Assembly: GCF_001020205.1 (NCBI RefSeq)
Contig: NZ_CP011663.1
Coordinates: 992,001-1,056,000 of the forward strand
From: Clostridium sporogenes
Lineage (GTDB): Bacteria > Bacillota > Clostridia > Clostridiales > Clostridiaceae
Reading direction: 5' to 3'
Length of the DNA: 64,000 bases
Part shown: one piece after another, positions 47,989 to 57,045 of the stretch
Layout of the letters: every line of letters starts with the position of its first letter
How positions within the stretch are numbered: the first letter of the stretch is position 1
Program-made: the position numbers and the translations under genes
Notes under the pieces: model-generated
What the model was told of the DNA's origin: nothing
What the model saw: only the letters and a program-made list of their open reading frames with translations
The model's database searches: none

Positions 47989-48510
47989 ATGAAAGAAGAA
48001 AAAGGATATATACAAGTTTATACAGGAAATGGTAAGGGAAAAACTACAGCAGCTTTAGGAATTTCTTTAAGGGCCGTTTGTTGTGGAAAAAGAGTTTTTT
48101 TCGGACAATTTACAAAGGGAATGAAATATAGCGAATTAAAAGCTCCAACCATATTACCTAATTTTACTATGGAGCAGTTTGGACTGGATAAATTTATATT
48201 TGGAAATCCAGAAGAGGAAGATATAAAGTTAGCAAAAGAAGGACTAAAAAAGATGGAAAAAATATTAACTTCTGGTGATTATGATTTAGTTGTTATGGAT
48301 GAAGTTAACATAGCTTTATATTATGGATTATTTACAGTAGAAGAAGTAATAGATGTATTAGATAAAAGAAATCCAAAGGTAGAGGTTATATTAACGGGAA
48401 GATATGCCAAAGAAGAAATAATAGAAAAAGCAGATTTGGTAACAGAAATGAAAGAAATAAAACATTACTATGAAAAAGGTGTACCTGCAAGAGTAGGGAT
48501 AGAAAGTTAG
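47989..48510 (+). CDS. cobO: Cob(I)yrinic acid a,c-diamide adenosyltransferase (CobA/CobO type)
   Basis: It attaches the adenosyl group to the reduced cobalt. The 173-residue protein starts with EEKGYIQVYTGNGKGKTTAA, with P-loop GNGKGKTT (13-20). VVMDEVNIALYYGL and ILTGRYAKEEIIEKADLVTE are the CobA-type motifs. AAGGTGGGTG precedes ATG 47989; an earlier ATG at 47968 is less likely. It is the last cobalamin gene in the region. Confidence 0.95.
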   Translation: MKEEKGYIQVYTGNGKGKTTAALGISLRAVCCGKRVFFGQFTKGMKYSELKAPTILPNFTMEQFGLDKFIFGNPEEEDIKLAKEGLKKMEKILTSGDYDLVVMDEVNIALYYGLFTVEEVIDVLDKRNPKVEVILTGRYAKEEIIEKADLVTEMKEIKHYYEKGVPARVGIES

Positions 48511-48632
48511 AAAATAGGTAAAAGTATTTAAGTATGTGGTTTCAAATCTAATTATATTAATATTGAAATAAAAATGAATATATACAATGGAAATGTGATA
48601 TATGAGAATAAAAAATGGGGGTATTAATTCTC

Positions 48633-49322
48633 ATGAATAGTTCAATAAAATATAAATTAAAAGATTTAGAGATATTTTCTAGTGTTAAAAATGATGAATT
48701 AGATATGTTAACAAATAAATCTAGAGTAATAAATTTAAAAAAAGGAGAAATTTTATTTTATGAAAGAGATTCCGTAAATAATGTATATATAGTATTAGAA
48801 GGAAAAGTTACTTTATATAGAACTTCAGAAAATGGTCAAAAAAGAGTAATATTTATAATAGATAAGGGTAAATTTATAAATGAAATTATACTAGATAAAA
48901 AACCAGCATCTATATGTTGTGAAGGTTTTGAAAATAGTAAAGTTTTATCAATTAAAAGAAATGATTTATTATATATAATGGATGGAAACTTTCAATTTAC
49001 TCAAGAAGTGATGTTTTCAATGACTAATAAAATAAGAAGGATGTATAGACAACTAAAAAATACAGTACCTCTTAAAGTAGAAAAAAGAGTGGCAGCTAAG
49101 CTTTGGAAATTGGCTAAGGATTATGGTGAGTATGAAAAAAATGGAGAAGTCATAAAACTAAATATAACAGTTACTTATCTTTCAGAAATGTTAGGAAGTT
49201 CAAGGGAAACTATATCTAGGGCATTAAAAGAGTTAAAAAACAAAGAACTTATATATTATGAGGGTAAAAAAATAATAATTAAAGATAGGAATAAATTGTC
49301 AGAATTTTTTAAAGGTATGTGA
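48633..49322 (+). CDS. Crp/Fnr family regulator, probable controller of the asr operon
   Basis: The 229-residue protein has a cNMP-binding barrel (about 12-125, with VYIVLEGKVTLYRTSENGQK and RVIFIIDKGKF) and a Crp helix-turn-helix (LSEMLGSSRETISRALKELK). No FNR cysteine cluster is present. ATG 48633 follows GGGGGT; ATG 48615 is an alternative. Its stop codon lies inside a palindrome that is both a CRP-type site and a terminator. The adjacent FNT and asrABC genes are the obvious target, so a role in sulfite or redox response is inferred. Confidence 0.87.
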   Translation: MNSSIKYKLKDLEIFSSVKNDELDMLTNKSRVINLKKGEILFYERDSVNNVYIVLEGKVTLYRTSENGQKRVIFIIDKGKFINEIILDKKPASICCEGFENSKVLSIKRNDLLYIMDGNFQFTQEVMFSMTNKIRRMYRQLKNTVPLKVEKRVAAKLWKLAKDYGEYEKNGEVIKLNITVTYLSEMLGSSRETISRALKELKNKELIYYEGKKIIIKDRNKLSEFFKGM

Positions 49323-49345
49323 TTTTTATCACATACTTTTTTTAT
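49315..49345 (+). promoter_or_regulatory. Perfect CRP-type palindrome doubling as terminator
   Basis: GTATGTGAT (49315-49323) and ATCACATAC (49328-49336) form a perfect 9-base palindrome with four T between. The core is TGTGA-N6-TCACA, the Crp consensus spacing. Seven T follow, so RNA would form a terminator. The centre lies about 72 bases before the expected start of a transcript using TATAAT at 49386-49391, whose -35 region is poor. Confidence 0.7.
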
Positions 49346-49385
49346 TTTACAATGTAGAATAAATTATAAGCAGTAATAAATTTTA

Positions 49386-49391
49386 TATAAT
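49386..49391 (+). promoter_or_regulatory. Candidate -10 box of the FNT-asrABC operon
   Basis: TATAAT stands 30 bases before the FNT start codon. No good -35 is seen 17 bases upstream (ATTATA), which fits an activator-dependent promoter. Confidence 0.4.
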
Positions 49392-49421
49392 GCATTAAAA
49401 AATAAAAGGGGGTTCTATGGT

Positions 49422-50186
49422 ATGTATAGTCAAGAAATTAACAAAATTAGTAATGTGGCAGAAAGCAAAAGGGACTTATTAAGAAATAATAAAGCAGGCT
49501 ATTTAGTATCTTCTGCTCTTGCAGGGATATACGTTGGCATAGGTATTATACTCATATTTACATTAGGTGGAAATTTAGCATCTGTTAATTCCCCTTATGT
49601 AAAGCTTATTATGGGGTTATCCTTTGGCATAGCCTTAAGTCTTGTTATTATTGCGGGATCAGAACTTTTTACAGGAAATAATATGGTTATGACTATAGGA
49701 ACATTAAATAAGAAAACTACATGGAAAGATACCTTAATCATATGGGGATTCAGCTTTGTAGGAAATTTAATAGGATCAATGCTTTTAGCTTTAATATTTG
49801 TTAATGCAGGATTAGCCAAAGGAGCTGTAGGTAAATTTATCTTAAAAACAGCAGAAATAAAGATGACGCTACCACCTATGGAATTATTTTTAAGAGGTTT
49901 GTTATGTAATATTTTAGTTTGTTTAGCTGTATGGTGTAGTTTAAAAATGAAAGAAGAGGCAGGAAAACTCATAATGATATTTTGGTGCTTATTTGCCTTT
50001 ATATCATCAGGTTTTGAGCATAGTGTAGCAAATATGACATTACTTTCTATAGCTCTATTTATACCACATGGATTAGGAGTATCCATAACTGGATTAGCGT
50101 ACAATTTAATTTTTGTTTCTTTAGGAAATATTATAGGCGGAGCATTATTTGTAGGAGCAGCTTATTATAAAATATCAAAAAAATAG
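49422..50186 (+). CDS. Formate/nitrite transporter family channel, probable hydrosulfide channel
   Basis: The 254-residue protein has six membrane segments with the FNT motifs GSELFTGNNMV, GNLIGS, and SGFEHSVANM, where the His is the conserved central-pore residue. An FNT of this kind next to asrABC in Clostridium difficile was described as a hydrosulfide channel that exports HS- from sulfite reduction. The 19-base gap to asrA supports the same role here. AAGGGGGTTCTATGGT lies before ATG 49422. Confidence 0.9.
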   Translation: MYSQEINKISNVAESKRDLLRNNKAGYLVSSALAGIYVGIGIILIFTLGGNLASVNSPYVKLIMGLSFGIALSLVIIAGSELFTGNNMVMTIGTLNKKTTWKDTLIIWGFSFVGNLIGSMLLALIFVNAGLAKGAVGKFILKTAEIKMTLPPMELFLRGLLCNILVCLAVWCSLKMKEEAGKLIMIFWCLFAFISSGFEHSVANMTLLSIALFIPHGLGVSITGLAYNLIFVSLGNIIGGALFVGAAYYKISKK

Positions 50187-50205
50187 TTTTAAGAGGTGAA
50201 ACATA

Positions 50206-51234
50206 ATGGGTTTTAAGATTAGAAAAGAAAATTTTAATAATGCTTTAAAAAATTTAAGAAAAGATTTTAAAGTTTATGCACCCAGCACATTAGAACGAAA
50301 GGGAACATTTTCAGATACAGATTCTATAAGATATAAAGAAATCTCATCTGTGGAAGAAATAAATTTTAAAGAAAAATCTAATTTTTCATTTAAAGAAGTT
50401 GTATTACCAATAACTGAAACATTATTTTATTTTACAGAAGACAATTGGATAGAGCCAAAAACAGATAAAGAAAGTATACTTATATTTTTAAGAAGTTGTG
50501 ATTTACACGGATTAAAACGTATAGATCAAATATATTTAAAAAATGGTGAAGAAGATCCTTATTATAAAGCTATAAGAGAAAGAGTTAAATTTGTTATTAT
50601 GGGATGCAATGAAAGCTTTGAAAATTGTTTTTGTGTGTCTATGAAAACTAATAAATCAGAAAATTATAATCTAGGAATAAATATAGATGAAGAAAATGTA
50701 TATGTAGATATAAAGGATAATTCTTTAGAAAAATATTTTAACCAAGTAGAAATAGAAGAAAAACTTGAAGTAGAACCAAAGTATGTTAAAGAAAATAAAG
50801 TTAAAGTAAATATATCAGATAAAATAAATTTAGCCAAAGTAGTGAACTTAGACTTCTGGAATGAATATTCTGAGAGATGTATAGCTTGTGGAAGATGTAA
50901 TTTTGTATGTCCAACCTGTACTTGTTTTACTATGCAGGATATATTCTACAAAGATAATGCTAAATCAGGAGAGAGAAGAAGAGTATGGGCTTCTTGTCAG
51001 ATAGATGGATACACCAATATGGCTGGAGGCCATGGATTTAGAATAGATAAAGGACAGAGAATGAGATTTAAAGTTATGCACAAGGTAAATGACTACCAAA
51101 AGAGATTTGGATATCATATGTGTGTAGGATGCGGGAGATGTGATGATGTCTGTCCAGAATATATATCTTTCTCAAATTGTGTAAATAAACTTTCAAATTT
51201 AGTAGAAGGGGTGAATTCTAATGACTGCAAATAA
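50206..51234 (+). CDS. asrA: Anaerobic sulfite reductase subunit A
   Basis: AsrA is an electron-transfer subunit. The 342-residue protein has two [4Fe-4S] ferredoxin motifs near the C-terminus: CIACGRCNFVCPTC (from Cys225) and CVGCGRCDDVCP (from Cys306). The stretch RSCDLHGLKRIDQIYL and WASCQIDGYTNMAGGHGFR are typical of AsrA. GAGGTGAAA precedes ATG 50206. Its end overlaps asrB by 14 bases. Confidence 0.96.
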   Translation: MGFKIRKENFNNALKNLRKDFKVYAPSTLERKGTFSDTDSIRYKEISSVEEINFKEKSNFSFKEVVLPITETLFYFTEDNWIEPKTDKESILIFLRSCDLHGLKRIDQIYLKNGEEDPYYKAIRERVKFVIMGCNESFENCFCVSMKTNKSENYNLGINIDEENVYVDIKDNSLEKYFNQVEIEEKLEVEPKYVKENKVKVNISDKINLAKVVNLDFWNEYSERCIACGRCNFVCPTCTCFTMQDIFYKDNAKSGERRRVWASCQIDGYTNMAGGHGFRIDKGQRMRFKVMHKVNDYQKRFGYHMCVGCGRCDDVCPEYISFSNCVNKLSNLVEGVNSNDCK

Positions 51235-52018
51235 TGTATACATGCCTTTTAAATCTGAAATATTAGATATAAAAAAACATACAGATATAGAATATACTTT
51301 TAGAATGTCTTATGAAGGAGAAGTAAAACCTGGACAATTTTTTGAAGTATCCCTACCTAAATATGGAGAAGCACCTATATCTGTGTGCGAAATAGGAGAA
51401 GGATATGTAGATTTAACTATAAGAAGAGTAGGGGTAGTTACAGATGAAATTTATAATTATAATATTGGACAAAGTTTATTTTTAAGAGGCCCTTATGGTA
51501 ACGGATTTGACCTAGATAATTATAAAAATAAAGAAATAGTTGTGGTAGCAGGAGGTACTGGATTAGCTCCTGTTAAAGGAATAATGGACTATTTTTCAAA
51601 AAATCCAAAGGAATGTAAAGAGTTTAATCTTATAGTAGGATTTAAAACTATAAACAATGTACTATTTAAAGAAGATATAGAAAGATGGAAAGAAAATATT
51701 AATGTAAATGTTACATTGGATATAGCAGAAGAAGGCTATAAAGGCAATACAGGTCTTGTAACTAAATATATTCCAGAATTAAATATAAAAGATAAAGAAA
51801 ATGTGCAAATTGTAGTAGTAGGACCACCTATAATGATGAAATTTGCAGTAGCAGAATTTTTAAAACTAGGAATAAAAGAAGAAAATATTTGGATATCTCA
51901 AGAAAGAAAAATGTGTTGCGGACTTGGAAAATGTGGTCATTGTAAAATAGATGATACTTATATTTGCTTAGACGGTCCAGTTTTTAATTATGTAAAGGGA
52001 AAAACTCTTATAGATTAG
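51221..52018 (+). CDS. asrB: Anaerobic sulfite reductase subunit B
   Basis: AsrB passes electrons from NAD(P)H through FAD and a [2Fe-2S] cluster. The 265-residue protein has an FAD-binding ferredoxin-reductase barrel (PGQFFEVSLPKYGEAPISV), the nucleotide motif VVAGGTGLAPVKGI, and the C-terminal cluster motif CCGLGKCGHCKI (from Cys232). GAAGGGGTGAATTCTA precedes ATG 51221 inside asrA. Confidence 0.96.
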   Translation: MTANNVYMPFKSEILDIKKHTDIEYTFRMSYEGEVKPGQFFEVSLPKYGEAPISVCEIGEGYVDLTIRRVGVVTDEIYNYNIGQSLFLRGPYGNGFDLDNYKNKEIVVVAGGTGLAPVKGIMDYFSKNPKECKEFNLIVGFKTINNVLFKEDIERWKENINVNVTLDIAEEGYKGNTGLVTKYIPELNIKDKENVQIVVVGPPIMMKFAVAEFLKLGIKEENIWISQERKMCCGLGKCGHCKIDDTYICLDGPVFNYVKGKTLID

Positions 52019-52030
52019 GGAGGATTTTAA

Positions 52031-52996
52031 ATGGATATTAATACTAAAGCCATAAAAAAGAATGCATTTAGGGTTACAAAACATAGAGGTAAAACAGCTT
52101 TAAGAGTGAGGGTTCCAGGTGGTGATCTTCCAGTAAAATATTTTGCTATACTAACAAAAATAGCTGAAGAATATGGTAATGGAAAAGTTCATGTAACAAC
52201 AAGACAAGGATTTGAAATCCCAGATTTAGATTTTGATAAAATGGATGAAATAAATAAATTAATACAACCAGTTATAGAAGGATTAAATATAAACCAAGAT
52301 GAAGTAGGTAGAGGATATTCAGCAGCTGGAACTAGGAACGTAACTTCCTGTGTAGGAAATGAAGTTTGTCCTTTTGCTAATTATAATACTGCAAAATTTG
52401 CTAAGAGAATAGAGAAAGCTATATTTCCTAATGACTATCATGTAAAAGTAGCTCTTACAGGATGTCCAAACGACTGTATAAAAGCTAGAATACATGACTT
52501 TGGAATATTAGGAATGACAGAACCACAATATGATAAGTACAGATGTGTTGGATGTGAAGCCTGTATTAATAATTGTAAAAAAAGAGTCACAGGAGCTTTA
52601 AAATTTGAAAACTTTAAAGTTATAAGAGATCATGAAAAATGTATAGGATGTGGAGAGTGTGTAGGTAAATGTCCAACGGGAGCATGGACTCGTAGCAAAG
52701 AAAAATATTATAAATTAGCTATAATGGGGAGAACAGGCAAGAAGAATCCTAGATTGGCAGAAGATTTTATAAAATGGGTAGACGAGGATAGTATAGTAAA
52801 AATAATAGTAAATACCTATGATTATATACATGAATATATAGACAAGGATGCTCCAGGTGGAAAGGAACACATAGGCTATATAGTAGATAGAACAGGCTAT
52901 CAAGAGTTTAAAAAATGGGCATTAAAAGATGTAAACTTAAAGGGAAAAGCAGAGTTAACTAAAAATATAAATTGGAGCGGAATAAAGTATAAATAG
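52031..52996 (+). CDS. asrC: Anaerobic sulfite reductase subunit C (siroheme enzyme)
   Basis: AsrC reduces sulfite to sulfide. The 321-residue protein holds the siroheme-[4Fe-4S] ligands in two pairs, Cys107/Cys113 (TSCVGNEVCPFAN) and Cys145/Cys149 (LTGCPNDC), plus two ferredoxin motifs (172-182 and 204-214). TAGGGAGGATTTTAA precedes ATG 52031. Siroheme should come from the CobA-HemD and precorrin-2 dehydrogenase genes of the same window. Confidence 0.97.
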   Translation: MDINTKAIKKNAFRVTKHRGKTALRVRVPGGDLPVKYFAILTKIAEEYGNGKVHVTTRQGFEIPDLDFDKMDEINKLIQPVIEGLNINQDEVGRGYSAAGTRNVTSCVGNEVCPFANYNTAKFAKRIEKAIFPNDYHVKVALTGCPNDCIKARIHDFGILGMTEPQYDKYRCVGCEACINNCKKRVTGALKFENFKVIRDHEKCIGCGECVGKCPTGAWTRSKEKYYKLAIMGRTGKKNPRLAEDFIKWVDEDSIVKIIVNTYDYIHEYIDKDAPGGKEHIGYIVDRTGYQEFKKWALKDVNLKGKAELTKNINWSGIKYK

Positions 52997-53004
52997 AATT
53001 TTTT

Positions 53005-53036
53005 TAGAGTATCTACAACAGGGTACTCTATTTTTT
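53005..53036 (+). terminator. Terminator of the asr operon
   Basis: TAGAGTA (53005-53011) pairs with TACTCTA (53024-53030) and is followed by T residues. Confidence 0.8.
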
Positions 53037-53145
53037 ATGTGAATATTTATTTTATATTAAAGAAAAAACTTTATTTTTTCTTTATACTTACTTAAAGAAA
53101 AACCTCTTTTTAATGTTTAAAATTAAAGAGAGGGAGATGATAAAA

Positions 53146-53814
53146 ATGATAGAAATGGAAAATGTACATAAGTCATTTATTCAAGGAAATAATGAACAAA
53201 AGGTTTTAAATAATATTAATTTAAAAGTGGACAAAAATGATTTTATAACCATTATGGGACCATCAGGTGGAGGTAAATCTACACTTTTATATACTTTAGC
53301 ATTACTTTCAGAGCCTAATTCAGGTAATATTCTATTCAATAATAAGATTGTTAATTTAAAAAATGATAGAGAAGTAGAAAAACTAAGGAGAAAGAATATA
53401 GGTCTTATTTTTCAAAACCATAATTTAATAAGTTGTTTAACATCATTAGAAAATATTATTATTGCAATTGATTCAAAGGAAACTTATAAAGAAAAAAAGG
53501 AAAAGGCTGAATATTTTTTAAGAAAAGTTGGTTTATATGAAAGAAGAAATGTTATATCAACAGCACTTTCAGGAGGAGAAGCCCAAAGAGTAGCAGTAGT
53601 AAGAGCTTTAATAAATAATCCTAAAATAATTTTTTGTGATGAACCTACAGGGGCTTTAGATTCAGCTAATGGGAAAAAGGTAATTTCTTTATTATTAAAT
53701 TTAAAAAAAGAAATAGGATGTTCTCTTGTAATTGTTACTCATGATGAGAAAATCGGAAGTCTGGGTGAAAAAAGATTTTTGCTAAAGGATGGTGTAATTA
53801 ATGAAGTGGTTTGA
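53146..53814 (+). CDS. ABC transporter ATP-binding protein, MacB/Bce/LolD type
   Basis: The 222-residue ATPase has Walker A GPSGGGKST, signature LSGGEAQRVAVVRAL, Walker B IIFCDEPTGALD and a switch His in VTHDEK. This group pairs with FtsX permeases for peptide or lipid handling, not uptake. GAGAGGGAG precedes ATG 53146. It overlaps the permease gene by 14 bases. Confidence 0.92.
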   Translation: MIEMENVHKSFIQGNNEQKVLNNINLKVDKNDFITIMGPSGGGKSTLLYTLALLSEPNSGNILFNNKIVNLKNDREVEKLRRKNIGLIFQNHNLISCLTSLENIIIAIDSKETYKEKKEKAEYFLRKVGLYERRNVISTALSGGEAQRVAVVRALINNPKIIFCDEPTGALDSANGKKVISLLLNLKKEIGCSLVIVTHDEKIGSLGEKRFLLKDGVINEVV

Positions 53815-56131
53815 TGTTTTTAAATTATATAATTTAAAAAAGTTAAAAAGTGAAAAGGTAATTTTAATATTTACTGCTTTATCAATTTTTGTTACAACAT
53901 TAATTTCACTATTAGTACCACAAATTATGAAGAATACTAAAGAGATTATGGATAACAGTATTAGGCAATTAAATGGTGGAACGCTTAGGGTTCAAGTACA
54001 ATATCCTTCTAAAAAATTTAATGACGAAATAGCTTCTTTAAAAAAAGAAGGATATAAAGTAACGGTTCAGGAACTAACAAATGGTTATTATAAAAATAGT
54101 AATGGTAAAAAAACTATAGGAAAATTAATTTCAGGTAAATTTAATATTGGCAAAGATGAAATAATTTTATACAAATCAATAGCTAATAATATTAGAGCTA
54201 AAGTTGGAGATAAAATAGAAATAGAATATCCAGAAATAGGATCTAAAAGTTATGTAGTTAAAAAAATTGAAAATATGCCTTACGGAGTTGATAATGATTC
54301 AAAAATATTAGGTTATGGAAAAATATTATCTGATAAAAACATAGAGATAAGAAATGAAGGACTAGTATTGATTAATGGAGGTAATGGTGAGAAATTAAAA
54401 GAGAGGTTAAAAAATATAGAAAATGGATATGAATATTCTTCTTTGGAAGATAAGAATAAATCTGTACAAAGTGATGTAGACAAGGAGATTATGGCTTATA
54501 CTGTAATTACGGAAATGGCATATATATTATCAATAATTACAATTATTACAACTACTGTTATGATTTTATTAAGAAGAAAAAAGGATTTTGCAATACTAAA
54601 GATGTTATCTATTAAGAGTAAGAGTTTAAAGAAAAGTATGGTATTGGAGCTATCATTAACAATAATTATTCCAGTAATATTAGCAGCTTTATGTTCTTTT
54701 AAATTAAGTACAGTTATTTTAGCTTTTAACAAAACTAATGAGTTAATAAGTGCAAGTGAAAAAGTTGCAATTATATTTAAAGGTGTGGTTTTTAATTGTG
54801 TGTTATTTTTTTTGTTTTTAAACATAGCACTTATGATGCTAAAGAATATAGAACCACTTTCCATTGTAAGACAAGATGAAACTAAGTTAAGAAAAATAAG
54901 AAAAAAAATTCTTATTAGTAGTGTTATATTAGTACCTATATTATTATTTGCTTATTCTTTATACCTTGGAAGATTATCAGCCTTTGCTGGTGGATGTTTT
55001 ATATTGTTATTTATAGGGATATTTTTGCTAATAACATTATGTATACTAAAGCTTATAACCTTAATTCCTTTTAAAAATAATGTTTTTATATATGGGTTTA
55101 AAAATATTCAAAAAAATTTTATGTCCTTTACTATGATACTTTTAAGTATAACAATTACTATTGTATTTTTGCTTATAGGTTTTACTTTGGATAATACAAT
55201 AAAATACAGCATGAATAAAACAATGAAAAACAGCTTACCTTATAATTATATTTTGCTTCAAAAGTCTGGTAGAGATTTAGAAAAGAATTTAAAGAACAAT
55301 GATTATGTAAATAAGTACAGTAAGTTTTATAATATAAGTGCAAAAGTTACTAATAGTAATATTAAATCTAAGGCAATAAGAATAGCCGAAATTAAAAAAG
55401 AGGATTATAAAGCTCAATATAAAATAATAGAAGGTAAAGATATATTTCAAGGTAGTAAAGACCAAATAATTATTTCTGATAAATACAAGAAAACAAATAA
55501 TTTAAAGCTAGGGGATTTTATTAATGTAGAAAGTTTAGCTGGAAATTTTAAATATAAAATTAAAGGAATTTATGATGGTGGAGAGTTTAATTTTCAAACC
55601 ATACTAAAGGAGTATAGTGGAATAGGGGAAGAAAGTATAAGTTATATAATAAAAAGTAATAGTGATAAATGGATGGACGGTATAAAAGATTCTTATGTTG
55701 TATCAGTAGATTATTTAAGTAATAGCATATCTTCCATGCTTAATAAATCATTAGATATATTTAAGTATCTTTGCTTTTTATGCATATTTTCATCTGTATT
55801 ATTTAACATGAATATAGTTTATATGAATTATATAGAAAATAAGAAAGATGAAACTATAATAATAGCTTTGGGAATTGGAAAAGGTTTTTGTATGAAATAT
55901 CAACTATTTAAGTTGCTATTATTGGTAGCTACAAGTACAATTATGTCATTTGGGATATATGTATTAGTTCTAAAAACAGCCTTAAGATTATTTTTGAATT
56001 CAGATATTTATATATCTTTCCTATATTTACTTGCTTCTATGGTAATTTCCACAGTATTGTCTATTATAACTTTTAATTTACCAATAAGAAATTTAAAGAA
56101 AAAAGTATCCTTTGAGTTGCTAAAAGAATAA
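53801..56131 (+). CDS. FtsX-type ABC transporter permease
   Basis: The 776-residue protein has two FtsX units: an N-terminal membrane helix (about 20-42) with a large extracellular domain (45-235), then three or more helices, a middle pair, a second extracellular domain (about 475-640) and three closing helices. This double FtsX layout fits a permease for antimicrobial peptide resistance or lipoprotein handling. The start, ATG 53801, lies inside the ATPase gene. The two-component genes downstream suggest inducible control. Confidence 0.88.
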   Translation: MKWFDVFKLYNLKKLKSEKVILIFTALSIFVTTLISLLVPQIMKNTKEIMDNSIRQLNGGTLRVQVQYPSKKFNDEIASLKKEGYKVTVQELTNGYYKNSNGKKTIGKLISGKFNIGKDEIILYKSIANNIRAKVGDKIEIEYPEIGSKSYVVKKIENMPYGVDNDSKILGYGKILSDKNIEIRNEGLVLINGGNGEKLKERLKNIENGYEYSSLEDKNKSVQSDVDKEIMAYTVITEMAYILSIITIITTTVMILLRRKKDFAILKMLSIKSKSLKKSMVLELSLTIIIPVILAALCSFKLSTVILAFNKTNELISASEKVAIIFKGVVFNCVLFFLFLNIALMMLKNIEPLSIVRQDETKLRKIRKKILISSVILVPILLFAYSLYLGRLSAFAGGCFILLFIGIFLLITLCILKLITLIPFKNNVFIYGFKNIQKNFMSFTMILLSITITIVFLLIGFTLDNTIKYSMNKTMKNSLPYNYILLQKSGRDLEKNLKNNDYVNKYSKFYNISAKVTNSNIKSKAIRIAEIKKEDYKAQYKIIEGKDIFQGSKDQIIISDKYKKTNNLKLGDFINVESLAGNFKYKIKGIYDGGEFNFQTILKEYSGIGEESISYIIKSNSDKWMDGIKDSYVVSVDYLSNSISSMLNKSLDIFKYLCFLCIFSSVLFNMNIVYMNYIENKKDETIIIALGIGKGFCMKYQLFKLLLLVATSTIMSFGIYVLVLKTALRLFLNSDIYISFLYLLASMVISTVLSIITFNLPIRNLKKKVSFELLKE

Positions 56132-56149
56132 ATATTGTTATATGCTATA

Positions 56150-56300
56150 TTTATCAAGAAACATAGAATACTCGGTATTTTAGTGGTAAGATGAATGTAC
56201 TATAAACAGATTTCTTGGCCTTAGAGGGAGTTTTTACTCCCTCTAAAGCTTATTAACAGAATTCTTAGGAGTTTTACTCCTTAGAAGTCGTTATCCTTTA
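56150..56300. repeat. Dispersed palindromic repeat, upstream copy
   Basis: It contains two hairpins (TTAGAGGGAG/CTCCCTCTAA at 56221-56246 and TTCTTAGGAG/CTCCTTAGAA at 56262-56286). The part from 56205 is repeated at 58855-58950 with few differences; the first part matches 2335-2392. It lies between the permease and the response regulator. Confidence 0.75.
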
Positions 56301-56358
56301 GATATTAGTCAGTTTTGGGTAACTACATATGTTATAAAATATAGGGAGAGTAATAAGT

Positions 56359-57045
56359 ATGGAGAAAATTTTAATTATTGATGATGATGAAGATATAAGA
56401 AGTATGCTTAAGGATTATTTAGGCAAGGAAGGTTATACAATTTATACTGCAGAAAACGGAAAAGAAGGTATAGAACTATTTAAAAGCTTTGAAGCATCAA
56501 TAGTTCTTATAGATATAATGATGCCAAAAATAAATGGTTATGATACTCTTGGTAAGCTAAGAGAAGTTTCAAATGTACCAGTAATAATGATAACGGCTAA
56601 AGGTCAGCAGTCTGATAAGGTGCTTGGTTTTATAAAGGGATGCGATGATTATTTGGTTAAGCCATTTGATTTAACAGAGCTTTCTTTTAGAATAAGAGCA
56701 ATACTAAGGAGAACTAATACTAATGATAAAAAAGATAATGATAAAATTTATCTTAATGATTTAGAAATTATAGTTGATGAATTTACAGTATTAAAAAATG
56801 GACAAAGATTAAAATTAACAAAGAAGGAATTTGAAATATTAGTTCTATTAGCATCAAACAAAGGAAAAGTTTTTTCACCAAGTGTAATTTATGAAACTTT
56901 GTGGAATGATTCTTATATAGAAAATGATAATTCGGTTTTAACTCATATAAGGAATTTGAGAGAAAAAATAGGTGATAGGGCTAAGAATAGTAAATATATC
57001 AAGACCATATGGGGAGTGGGATACAGCATTGAAAAAGATACTTAA
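56359..57045 (+). CDS. OmpR-family response regulator
   Basis: The 228-residue protein has a receiver domain (acidic pocket IIDDDED, phosphoacceptor Asp52 in VLIDIMMPK, Lys in YLVKPF) and an OmpR winged helix (about 130-226, LTKKEFEILVLL, VLTHIRNLREKIGD, IKTIWGVGY). TAGGGAGAG precedes ATG 56359. It overlaps the kinase gene and probably controls the ABC genes upstream. Confidence 0.95.
   Translation: MEKILIIDDDEDIRSMLKDYLGKEGYTIYTAENGKEGIELFKSFEASIVLIDIMMPKINGYDTLGKLREVSNVPVIMITAKGQQSDKVLGFIKGCDDYLVKPFDLTELSFRIRAILRRTNTNDKKDNDKIYLNDLEIIVDEFTVLKNGQRLKLTKKEFEILVLLASNKGKVFSPSVIYETLWNDSYIENDNSVLTHIRNLREKIGDRAKNSKYIKTIWGVGYSIEKDT

Noticed and set aside
49595..50104. 169-codon open frame opposite the FNT gene
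   Set aside because: The FNT reading is certain; the reverse frame is a by-product of low stop density.
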